Below, in pieces: positions 1-5,987 of a stretch of 14,847 bases of DNA (positions are counted from its first letter, which is position 1; each line of letters opens with the position of its first letter). The stretch covers positions 1 through 14,847 of the forward strand of contig JALTRC010000025.1 of assembly GCA_026998145.1 (NCBI GenBank), written 5' to 3'. This DNA comes from Gammaproteobacteria bacterium (GTDB lineage Bacteria; Pseudomonadota; Gammaproteobacteria; SZUA-229). The position numbers and the translations under genes were made by a program. The notes beneath the pieces are model-generated. The model was not told the origin of the DNA. It worked only from the letters and a program-made list of their open reading frames with translations, and ran no database searches.

Positions 1-3
1 CAC

Positions 4-20
4 AAAAAACTGAATTTTTT
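4..20 (-). terminator. Weak A/T hairpin downstream of the sigma factor gene
   Basis: Six A residues (4-9) and six T residues (15-20) are separated by five bases. Read on the minus strand this is a short A6-loop-T6 hairpin about 35 nt past the sigma gene stop. The stem has no G:C pairs, so it would be a poor intrinsic terminator. It is listed only as the best candidate for the end of that transcript. Confidence 0.2.
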
Positions 21-53
21 ATATGCCGAAAAGGGTGGCTAAATTATACGGGA

Positions 54-596
54 CTAGCACTGAGACTCTTTTGAACTAAAGCAACACACATTACCCGCCT
101 CATCAAAATTGACCTTACACAGCTCAACCAGCTCTGATTTCAGCCGCTTACGGGCCCGTTGTATACGTGACTTGGCAGCAACCAGTGAAAGGCCGTTATT
201 TTCAGCAAAATCAGACTGAGACTGACCATCAAGATCACAGTGCTCAATAATCTGACGGTCATCATCATTCAATTTGGCCAGGGCTTTGGGCAGGCAAACA
301 TCCAGGGTTTGCACAGCTGGAATTTCATCAAATTTATCGGCCAGGTCTTCTGATACTTCTGAGGTGGTGAGTTTGGATTCCGCACGTCGCGAGTGATCAA
401 TAAACTGGTTACGGGCAACGCGAAACAGCCAGGCCCTGGGATTTTCCAGCTCGCAGAACTTGCTACCTTCAACCACAGCACGCAGGAAAGTTTCCTGCAA
501 AATATCTTCCGCCTGCGCAGGACTGGCCGTCTGCCGGGTTAAAAAACCACGCAGTTCAGCTTCATGTTTTGCCCAGGCGTTAATAATACAGTTCAT
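54..596 (-). CDS. ECF-type RNA polymerase sigma factor (SigZ-like)
   Basis: This 180-residue protein is an alternative sigma factor of the sigma70 ECF class; it would direct core RNA polymerase to a small regulon. Region 2 spans about residues 11-70, with the DILQETFLRA helix (31-40) and the NPRAWLFRVARNQFID segment (52-67), typical of the core-binding and -10-recognition helices. Region 4 spans about 103-155 and ends in a basic helix-turn-helix (SLVAAKSRIQRARKRL). After it comes a tail with C160, D165, G168, C171, C172 and C180; a Cys-Asp-Gly-Val tail is found in SigZ-like ECF factors. No anti-sigma gene lies beside it: the downstream side is the window edge, and the divergent neighbour is a four-helix membrane protein without an obvious anti-sigma zinc motif. 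The ribosome binding site is weak. The family call is firm; the regulon is unknown. Confidence 0.9.
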   Translation of the reverse strand: MNCIINAWAKHEAELRGFLTRQTASPAQAEDILQETFLRAVVEGSKFCELENPRAWLFRVARNQFIDHSRRAESKLTTSEVSEDLADKFDEIPAVQTLDVCLPKALAKLNDDDRQIIEHCDLDGQSQSDFAENNGLSLVAAKSRIQRARKRLKSELVELCKVNFDEAGNVCCFSSKESQC

Positions 597-678
597 TTAT
601 GTGTCTCGAAGGGGCTGTTTATATTCAGGTCAGTTAATTGGCGATCTGAATAGTCGATCATTATTAAAATATGCTCAA

Positions 679-706
679 ATTATATCCTATTAAAAATATT
701 TATGAA
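679..706 (-). promoter_or_regulatory. Candidate sigma70 promoter for the ECF sigma gene
   Basis: On the minus strand a perfect TATAAT (complement of 679-684) is preceded by TTCATA (complement of 701-706, four of six matches to TTGACA) with a 16-bp spacer. Transcription would start near 672, leaving a leader of about 75 nt before the ATG at 596. The surroundings are very AT-rich, so chance matches are possible. Confidence 0.4.
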
Positions 707-752
707 TAAGCCAGCTCATAAAGCACCCACAAGTCATACGACTATTGCAGGC

Positions 753-780
753 ATGAAAAATGGCAATACTCAACTATACT
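753..780 (+). promoter_or_regulatory. Candidate promoter for the membrane protein / chemoreceptor group
   Basis: ATGAAA (753-758) and TATACT (775-780) are separated by 16 bp on the plus strand, with four and five matches to the sigma70 hexamers. The start would fall near 787, about 32 nt before the TTG start at 819. This is the best match I can find in the divergent region 597-818, which otherwise shows only AT-rich sequence. No GGAAC-like ECF -35 element was seen. Confidence 0.3.
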
Positions 781-818
781 CATTTTACCCCTTTAGGTGA
801 TAAAGAAAGAAAACGCTT

Positions 819-1286
819 TTGAAAACATCTGCTAAATTCGCCTTTATATTCGCCATTATCGCCATGCTATCAACGCTGATGCCATTGGCTGCCAGAGGCG
901 GGCAGGGTGTTGATATTCAGGTTTTAATCGATTTTATTCCCTATAGCCGTATCAGTATGCTGGCCGTTTTACTCTATCCTCTGGGGGTTGTTTTTGTGCT
1001 GCTTTCTGTGCTGGATCTTATGGGGAAAACCCGAGATGCCGCCCTGTGGTATATGTTGATATGCGGCTCAGGTTTGATAGTGACGGGAATTAGTATTGTT
1101 GAGGCTATCTCTCATATTGCTTTATTTGGCGCTATTTGTTCCAGCGTTCCCGGCCTCAGTTCAGCAACAGGACCAACCATGCCGGCCATTGGGGGCTACC
1201 TGTTACTTGTCGCTTATCTGGGTGGCATTTATATCGGTTTAATCAGTAATTCCGCAAATCATTCGTCTTTAAACCAGGAGTGTTGA
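819..1286 (+). CDS. Small four-helix integral membrane protein, function unknown
   Basis: This 155-residue protein is strongly hydrophobic, with four likely transmembrane segments at about residues 6-25, 45-67, 76-105 and 121-142. The first could instead be an uncleaved signal anchor. Loops are short; a Cys pair (C80, C111) lies in or next to the third segment. I do not recognise a named family with confidence. Its layout resembles small DUF-type inner-membrane proteins of Proteobacteria. The start is a TTG codon at 819, preceded by the purine-rich AAGAAAG at 804-810, which fits a ribosome binding site. No better ATG lies near it, because the next in-frame Met is inside the first helix. It is co-directional with the chemoreceptor 70 nt downstream and could share its transcript. 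It is also divergent from the ECF sigma gene, which suggests but does not show co-regulation. Confidence 0.65.
   Translation: MKTSAKFAFIFAIIAMLSTLMPLAARGGQGVDIQVLIDFIPYSRISMLAVLLYPLGVVFVLLSVLDLMGKTRDAALWYMLICGSGLIVTGISIVEAISHIALFGAICSSVPGLSSATGPTMPAIGGYLLLVAYLGGIYIGLISNSANHSSLNQEC
1276..1280 (+). promoter_or_regulatory. Strong Shine-Dalgarno (AGGAG) ahead of a possible small ORF
   Basis: AGGAG lies six bases before an ATG at 1287, near-ideal spacing. It sits inside the last codons of the preceding gene (Asn-Gln-Glu-Cys-stop), so part of the match could be coding coincidence. It is the main reason the 19-codon ORF is listed. Confidence 0.45.
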
Positions 1287-1346
1287 ATGGCGAACCGATT
1301 CTTTAAATCCATTATAAAAACAATATGCAATCCAATAAATTATTGA
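1287..1346 (+). CDS. Possible 19-residue peptide / coupling ORF before the chemoreceptor
   Basis: An ATG immediately after the stop of the preceding gene opens 19 codons ending in TGA at 1344-1346, reading MANRFFKSIIKTICNPINY. It has an AGGAG ribosome binding site at ideal spacing. Its stop codon overlaps the TGAGGA Shine-Dalgarno of the chemoreceptor gene, so translation of the peptide would deliver ribosomes to the next start. The peptide is short, basic and partly amphipathic (FFKSIIKTI), as in small membrane-associated peptides. No homology is claimed. It could be a real small protein, a translational-coupling leader, or a chance ORF filling the 70-nt gap. Confidence 0.4.
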   Translation: MANRFFKSIIKTICNPINY

Positions 1347-1356
1347 GGATAGTTAT

Positions 1357-3378
1357 ATGAAAGTCTGGCAAAAAATTGAATTACGCTGGAAGGCCTTAAT
1401 ACTGCTTAGCAGTTTATTATTACCGGCTATTGGTGGTGGTGCCTGGCTGGTGATGAACCAGATGTACTGGCTGGATGTACAAGCCAGTGTTGGTGGTTTA
1501 ATGAACTTTGTGGATGCCAAACAACAGGGCGTGATTCGCTTTCTTGGTCAAAATGAAAAATTTGCCAAAGAGCTGGCTGATCTCAGTAATAGCGCTTCTG
1601 AAGAAACACTGGATTCATATTTTAACTCTATTGTTAAAACCGATGTTTTTAAACTTGAAGAACATCCGTTTCAAGATGAAATTCGATCCGGCAAACGGGT
1701 TATCCCCACAATGCAGGTATACCAAAGCATTGATTATATTGAAAACGGCTTAATTAAAGCTTCATCTGATCCTGCCCGTAAAGGCCGCTCGTTTACAGAA
1801 AATCTGAATACAGAACATGGCTATTCAAACGTCCATTTTCATGATGGCATACCGCAAATTGCTTTTGTGGCAAATAGCAACAAAGGAAAAATCCTTATCC
1901 ATGCGGATGCACGTATGTTAACCAATATTGTAAATGGCGAAATTGGAAATCTTGAAGGGGATATGGGCGCTTTTTATCTTGCCGGTGTCGGTAAGACCTT
2001 TGATTATTACATTACAGATGAAAACAATGTAATGATTACAGAGTCACGGGTTTATCCCAACGCCGTTCTGAAACAAAGAGGCTCTTCTTTCCCCTGGCAA
2101 CGAACCCTTAAAGGGGCATCGGATAGCAACTGCAAAAATGGTCTTTACACTACCAATGCCCGAGTAGCAACCGGCTGTCGTGAGGCGATGGGTTTTTATG
2201 AACGTGATGATGGCACCTTAATGCTGGGTGTATCCATGCCTTTTTATGATTCTAACTGGACAATCGTAGTAGAGCAGGAAGCCAATGAAATTCTGACGCC
2301 ATTTTACTCAGTCAGGAACCAGATGCTAGTAGGTGCAGCGGTTGTTATTTTATTATTAGTGGGTATTACCTTCTTTATATTTACCCGCATGATGCATCGG
2401 CTGGATCGAGTTAACAATGTAGTGCAATCAGTGGCTCACGGTGATTTATCAGTTGAGAAATTACCGGATGAGGACGGCGATGAAATAAGCCGACTGGCAT
2501 CGGGGGTTAATTTAATGACCGATAATCTTCGCAAGCTTGTTGCACAAATTCGCGATACCAGCATATCAATTAGCGATGCGGCAAGAGAAATGGCTGAGAG
2601 TACCAGTGAATCCACAGAAATTGTAACGGCGCAGCATCAGGCTATTGATCAAATCGCAACGGCGGTGACTGAAATGAGTGCCACTGCTGGCGAGGTTGCG
2701 CGAAATGCACAACAGGCAGCCGATGGTACAAATAAGGCAACAGAACACTCCAACGAAGGAGTCGCTGTTGTTGATCAGACAGTAACAACCATTAACAGCC
2801 TTGATACAGAAATTCAGACAGCTTCTGAAGTGATAAAAAGACTGGAAAATGAAGGCGATAATATAGGTGGTATTCTGGATGTTATTCGCGGCATTGCAGA
2901 GCAAACCAATCTGTTAGCTTTGAATGCAGCCATTGAAGCTGCGCGGGCAGGTGAACAGGGACGTGGTTTTGCAGTAGTCGCTGATGAAGTAAGAACCTTA
3001 GCCAGCCGTACACAGGAATCAACTGAAGAAATTCAGAATATGATTGAAAAACTTCAGGCAGGAACCAAAGAAGCTGTGTCTGTTATGGAAAAAGGAAGCA
3101 GCCGTGCTGAAGAGAGTGTTACCCAGGCCAAGCAGGCCAAACATTCATTAAGCTCAATTAATGAATCTATTTCTGAAATTAATCATATGAATATACAAAT
3201 TGCGACCGCAGCAGAAGAACAAACATCCGTAGCAAATGATGTGAGTCAGAATGTAAATCAGCTTTCTGAAGTAGCAGGGCGAAGCTCTGAAGAAGCACAA
3301 AAACTGGCTGCCTCAGCTCAGATTTTATCTGATATGGCTGAAGGTTTGCAGCAAGCGATAGGAAGTTTCAAAATTTAA
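1357..3378 (+). CDS. Methyl-accepting chemotaxis protein with a large periplasmic sensor domain
   Basis: This 673-residue transmembrane chemoreceptor would signal through CheW/CheA to the flagellar or another chemosensory system. It has a first membrane helix (about 13-34), a roughly 285-residue periplasmic region (about 36-320) ending in the PFYDSNWTIVVEQE segment typical of Cache-like sensor domains, a second helix (about 323-343), HAMP (about 344-396) and the long signalling coiled coil (about 400-673). The hairpin tip is the highly conserved IAEQTNLLALNAAIEAARAG stretch (513-532) followed by GRGFAVVADEVRTLA. Glu/Gln-rich methylation-type helices flank it (near 440-450 and 616-630). There is no C-terminal NWETF-like CheR tether. 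C259 and C274 in the periplasmic part could form a disulfide. A GAGG ribosome binding site precedes the ATG. The ligand cannot be read from sequence. The following porin gene suggests a solute that crosses the outer membrane, which is inference. Confidence 0.95.
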   Translation: MKVWQKIELRWKALILLSSLLLPAIGGGAWLVMNQMYWLDVQASVGGLMNFVDAKQQGVIRFLGQNEKFAKELADLSNSASEETLDSYFNSIVKTDVFKLEEHPFQDEIRSGKRVIPTMQVYQSIDYIENGLIKASSDPARKGRSFTENLNTEHGYSNVHFHDGIPQIAFVANSNKGKILIHADARMLTNIVNGEIGNLEGDMGAFYLAGVGKTFDYYITDENNVMITESRVYPNAVLKQRGSSFPWQRTLKGASDSNCKNGLYTTNARVATGCREAMGFYERDDGTLMLGVSMPFYDSNWTIVVEQEANEILTPFYSVRNQMLVGAAVVILLLVGITFFIFTRMMHRLDRVNNVVQSVAHGDLSVEKLPDEDGDEISRLASGVNLMTDNLRKLVAQIRDTSISISDAAREMAESTSESTEIVTAQHQAIDQIATAVTEMSATAGEVARNAQQAADGTNKATEHSNEGVAVVDQTVTTINSLDTEIQTASEVIKRLENEGDNIGGILDVIRGIAEQTNLLALNAAIEAARAGEQGRGFAVVADEVRTLASRTQESTEEIQNMIEKLQAGTKEAVSVMEKGSSRAEESVTQAKQAKHSLSSINESISEINHMNIQIATAAEEQTSVANDVSQNVNQLSEVAGRSSEEAQKLAASAQILSDMAEGLQQAIGSFKI

Positions 3379-3403
3379 ATATATGTTAAATATATGAATG
3401 ATT

Positions 3404-3442
3404 AAAAGATTCTGAATGCCGATCGGTATTTGGAATCTTTTT
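3404..3442 (+). terminator. Long dyad hairpin between chemoreceptor and porin genes
   Basis: AAAAGATTC (3404-3412) pairs with GAATCTTTT (3433-3441), and the dyad continues inward with only G:U wobbles to CCG/CGG around a two-base centre (3422-3423). All 38 bases are thus symmetric about one axis. A short T run (3438-3442) closes the right arm, as in an intrinsic terminator. The hairpin lies 25 nt after the receptor stop and directly abuts the AGGAG ribosome binding site (3444-3448) of the porin gene. It could end receptor transcription, attenuate the porin, or bind a regulator as DNA. Confidence 0.6.
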
Positions 3443-3457
3443 CAGGAGAAATAGCGA

Positions 3458-4816
3458 ATGTACAAAAATAAAAAAAGCATAGCAACTAAGTTAATTACAA
3501 CATCAATAACAGCTGCCATTTATTCATCAGCGGCAAGTGCAGATATAAACAGTGATCGAATTAATGACTTACAACGGCAGATTGATGAGCTTAGATCTTC
3601 ACCGTCAAAAAATACAGCCGGATCACCTCAGGTTTCGTTTCCCGGTCAATACAGAGTAAATTTTTATTCTGCTGATAACGATGATGGGAATAATAATCAA
3701 ACGGCGGCACGAGTCAGAATTCGTCAGTCCATTGACCTGAAATTCGATAAGCAATTTAAAACACATTTACAGTTTCAGCTTAATCATACCCCCAGTAATG
3801 TTACAGCCGCCGGCGATAAAGATGGAAACGACGTGCGGGTTCGTCACGCTGTAATGGAATTTATATCCAAAAATGGTACGAGAACCAGAGCAGGTATCGT
3901 GCCGCTTACGGGATATTATAATGATGCCATGTACTCACAGGACTGGGCATATAATCCGGTGGCTGTAGAAGTTTTTTCACCGCTAGGAAAAAATACTCTG
4001 CATGCTTTTGCTGCCAACCTTAACGAAGGAATAGAAAATAACAAAATTGATGATAGTGTTCATTATCAAGTTGATTTTGTCATGCCGGTGACTGGCGGTG
4101 ATCAGCTGATATATTCGATGACCGGCATCAATATGCAGAATGCAGCAGGCACCCAGGATGGCTGGCACTACAATTATGGAATAGCCGGAAAATTCGGCCT
4201 GGGTAGCGGAATGAAATTCAACGGTTTTTTAATGGTATCCAGTACCGATGCCGCTTTATTGGGATCAGCCAGTGATGCCAGTGGCTATGCAACACGGCTG
4301 GAACTGAATGGTCAACTGGGTAATGGCCACTTTGGTTTGCTAGGATCATATGCCAGCGGTGAGGATGATGGTAGTGGCTTCCTGATGCCGATGGCATTCG
4401 CTAAAACTTACGGGTATTGGGGATACACCGGAATATTAACAGTACAGGGTCCAACCGACACAGGCTTTGATGGTGATGGGGTTAATATTTCTAATAATGG
4501 TTATGGCCTGACATCTTTTCAATTTAAGTACACAATGCCTCTAACAGATAATCTAGATGGCCATTTTGCTGCTGGCTGGTATGGCAATACACAGGCTGCC
4601 GGACGCAATAATCAATTAGGTACCGATCTACTGGCTATGGGAAGCTATCACTTAAGTCAAAATCTTTCTCTAGATATGGGCGCTGCCTACGCACAACTTA
4701 AAGATAGTGTGAGTGGTTATTGGCAAGGCGTTCAGGGTGGTGCAGGATTTAATCAGGCGGCTGGAGAAAACCGAAGCAAGTTTGTTTTATTCGGTCGTTT
4801 ACAGGCTGCATTTTAA
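3458..4816 (+). CDS. Outer-membrane beta-barrel porin with N-terminal coiled coil
   Basis: This 452-residue protein is predicted to form a channel in the outer membrane. It begins with a Sec signal peptide (basic MYKNKK start, hydrophobic stretch 8-26, AxA-type cleavage after A28). A short helical, coiled-coil-like segment follows (29-47, NSDRINDLQRQIDELRSS), as in trimeric porins that carry a periplasmic helical N-terminus. The rest alternates polar and aromatic residues in beta-strand fashion, rich in Gly, Asn and Tyr, lacks Cys, and ends in LQAAF; a terminal Phe is the usual BAM-recognition signal. The length fits 16-18-stranded porins. The solute is not evident and I cannot assign a named porin family. 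It starts at ATG 3458 with AGGAG ten bases upstream, just after the strong dyad hairpin. Possible co-function with the upstream chemoreceptor is inferred from adjacency only. Confidence 0.85.
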   Translation: MYKNKKSIATKLITTSITAAIYSSAASADINSDRINDLQRQIDELRSSPSKNTAGSPQVSFPGQYRVNFYSADNDDGNNNQTAARVRIRQSIDLKFDKQFKTHLQFQLNHTPSNVTAAGDKDGNDVRVRHAVMEFISKNGTRTRAGIVPLTGYYNDAMYSQDWAYNPVAVEVFSPLGKNTLHAFAANLNEGIENNKIDDSVHYQVDFVMPVTGGDQLIYSMTGINMQNAAGTQDGWHYNYGIAGKFGLGSGMKFNGFLMVSSTDAALLGSASDASGYATRLELNGQLGNGHFGLLGSYASGEDDGSGFLMPMAFAKTYGYWGYTGILTVQGPTDTGFDGDGVNISNNGYGLTSFQFKYTMPLTDNLDGHFAAGWYGNTQAAGRNNQLGTDLLAMGSYHLSQNLSLDMGAAYAQLKDSVSGYWQGVQGGAGFNQAAGENRSKFVLFGRLQAAF

Positions 4817-5115
4817 AATACAATAACATTTATGTTGATTAGGTGTGGTGTACGGTAATGATTTTCATTATGAGACGTAGTGAATGATCTACCGTTATGC
4901 GCATAATGTATATTAAGTAAAACTAATATACCGTCTTGAGGCGATTCCTATTATGCATAGGAATGAATGGAAGAGGGTAGGGGAATGAACATTTGGATTA
5001 CGTTTCATACCCACACTAACCGTACGCTACAAATTATCATCTATTTTTTGAAAAAAACAAGTATTTTTTTATTTAACTAGGCTGAAAAATATCAATCAAT
5101 TTTTCAAAGAAAGGT
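4817..5115. other. Gene-free, inverted-repeat-rich region between porin and toxin genes
   Basis: No gene is visible in these 299 bases between the convergent porin and toxin genes. They hold several short inverted repeats: TAATGA/TCATTA (4856-4861 and 4865-4870), the perfect 12-bp palindrome TTATGCGCATAA (4895-4906), GTATATTA/TAATATAC (4908-4915 and 4924-4931) and ATTCCTAT/ATAGGAAT (4944-4951 and 4957-4964). The right side is A/T-rich and includes an A7-loop-T7 hairpin and TGAAAAAT/ATTTTTCA (5083-5090 and 5099-5106). These may be terminators of the two converging transcripts, remnants of a small element, or a structured RNA. Confidence 0.5.
5051..5070. terminator. Possible weak bidirectional terminator
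   Basis: Seven A residues (5051-5057), a six-base loop and seven T residues (5064-5070) form an A/T-only hairpin ending in U on both strands. It lies between the convergent porin and toxin genes. The stem lacks G:C pairs, so efficiency would be low. Confidence 0.25.
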
Positions 5116-5508
5116 TTAAAGCAATGTCATACCAAAAGATGTTGCTTTTTTATCGAATGTTTTAATGGATTCACAACCACGCTGCTCCGAAATAACCGCA
5201 ATCAGTGCATCACTGAAATCACCATTGCCAGCCGAAAATCGTTTAAGCGCCAGATAGGCGACCTCCGCATTTTCAATCAATAGCTGTCGTGTTGTGAGCA
5301 GTGCCTGAACAACATCCAGAATGTTTTCTTTGCTCTGGTCGTAGCAGGACTCCAGTACCCAAACCACTTCAACCAGGCTAATCAAGCTGATAAAGCCCGG
5401 CTGTGTTTCGGTTAATGTGTTTTCAATCAATTTGTTTGCTTTGCCGGACTGAGTCTTATCATCCTGTGTCAGATAACGGATAATGACATTTGTATCCAGA
5501 CCAATCAT
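5116..5508 (-). CDS. vapC: PIN-domain ribonuclease toxin (VapC-like)
   Basis: This 130-residue protein is a PIN-fold metal-dependent RNase, the toxin of a type II toxin-antitoxin pair; family members cleave tRNA or rRNA. The acidic metal-site residues are in the expected order: D5 in GLDTNVIIRYL, E47 in SLVEVVWVL, D97 and D100 in GDFSDALI, and D119 in KTFDKKA. The fold is full length with no lost catalytic residue, so it is probably active. Its ATG overlaps the TGA of the antitoxin gene by four bases (ATGA, 5505-5508), the usual translational coupling, and it has no clear ribosome binding site of its own. The partner is AbrB-like, a pairing common for this PIN subgroup. The RNA target is unknown. 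Stabilisation of the locus is a common consequence but is not shown here. Confidence 0.9.
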   Translation of the reverse strand: MIGLDTNVIIRYLTQDDKTQSGKANKLIENTLTETQPGFISLISLVEVVWVLESCYDQSKENILDVVQALLTTRQLLIENAEVAYLALKRFSAGNGDFSDALIAVISEQRGCESIKTFDKKATSFGMTLL

Positions 5509-5741
5509 GATTGAGCGGCTCTAGAGTGAATAGCCTGATTCATTTCATCAATGCTAATGGTTCTGTTGGTTTTAATCATGCCCTTAATCTCGGATACGTT
5601 CCGCGTGGCGGCGATGATTTCATAATGGCCATCAGCAACTTTAACAAATTCAATTCTATCGCCAGGGCCGACATGGAGATCTTTTCTAACTTCGGCCGGT
5701 ATTGTGACCTGGCTTTTACTGGTAATAGTGGCAGTCGCCAT
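5505..5741 (-). CDS. vapB: AbrB/MazE-type antitoxin of the PIN toxin pair
   Basis: This 78-residue protein has an N-terminal SpoVT-AbrB swapped-hairpin DNA-binding domain (about 1-46: TITSKSQVTIPAEVRKDLHVGPGDRIEFV, the family signature). An acidic/amphipathic C-terminal tail (47-78) would wrap and inhibit the toxin. It should neutralise the PIN toxin and repress its own operon. AAGGAG on the minus strand (complement of 5748-5753) lies six bases before the ATG, an ideal ribosome binding site and much stronger than that of the toxin, consistent with antitoxin excess. A dyad that may be its operator lies 21 bases upstream of the start. Confidence 0.9.
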   Translation of the reverse strand: MATATITSKSQVTIPAEVRKDLHVGPGDRIEFVKVADGHYEIIAATRNVSEIKGMIKTNRTISIDEMNQAIHSRAAQS

Positions 5742-5761
5742 ACCTTGCTCCTTAAATATCG

Positions 5762-5778
5762 CCTTACTTAAGGTAAGG
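5762..5778 (-). promoter_or_regulatory. Dyad operator candidate for the toxin-antitoxin operon
   Basis: CCTTAC (5762-5767) and GTAAGG (5773-5778) form a 6-bp inverted repeat with a 5-bp spacer, just upstream of the antitoxin ribosome binding site. AbrB-fold antitoxins usually bind such dyads in their own promoter. The -10 and -35 hexamers around it are not clear; a TTGAAA on the minus strand further upstream is a weak -35 candidate. The rest of 5779-5987 shows no gene or strong hairpin. Confidence 0.5.
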
Positions 5779-5987
5779 TACCATAAAAATCTGACATTTC
5801 AAGCTGTTTGGGAATAATAGGCAAAATCAGTGAGGAGTATTTTCGCAAGGGATTCTCAGGGTAGCCAGTTGTTTTATCGTTGATTCGAACCGCATACATA
5901 TCACTGCGTTCTCGTTATGCCAATAGCACACCCTTTATATATTGCCTTTATCCGTTCAGGTTTAAATTGAAGTTATTAGAATATAGA

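Noticed and set aside
460..693. Plus-strand 77-codon frame across the sigma gene start
   Set aside because: It is mostly antisense to conserved sigma coding sequence, has no ribosome binding site and shows no protein-like features.
2566..2904. 112-codon minus-strand frame inside the chemoreceptor
   Set aside because: It lies opposite the most conserved part of the signalling domain. Cys/Phe-rich composition is typical of a shadow frame.
5511..5771. 86-codon plus-strand frame opposite the antitoxin
   Set aside because: It is antisense to a clear AbrB-type antitoxin and its control region, with no start signal.
5880..5895. GATTCGAACC, the complement of a tRNA T-loop motif, in the gap before the BatD gene
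   Set aside because: The flanking bases cannot form a T-stem on either strand, and no anticodon arm or acceptor stem is present. It is neither a tRNA nor a supportable att site.
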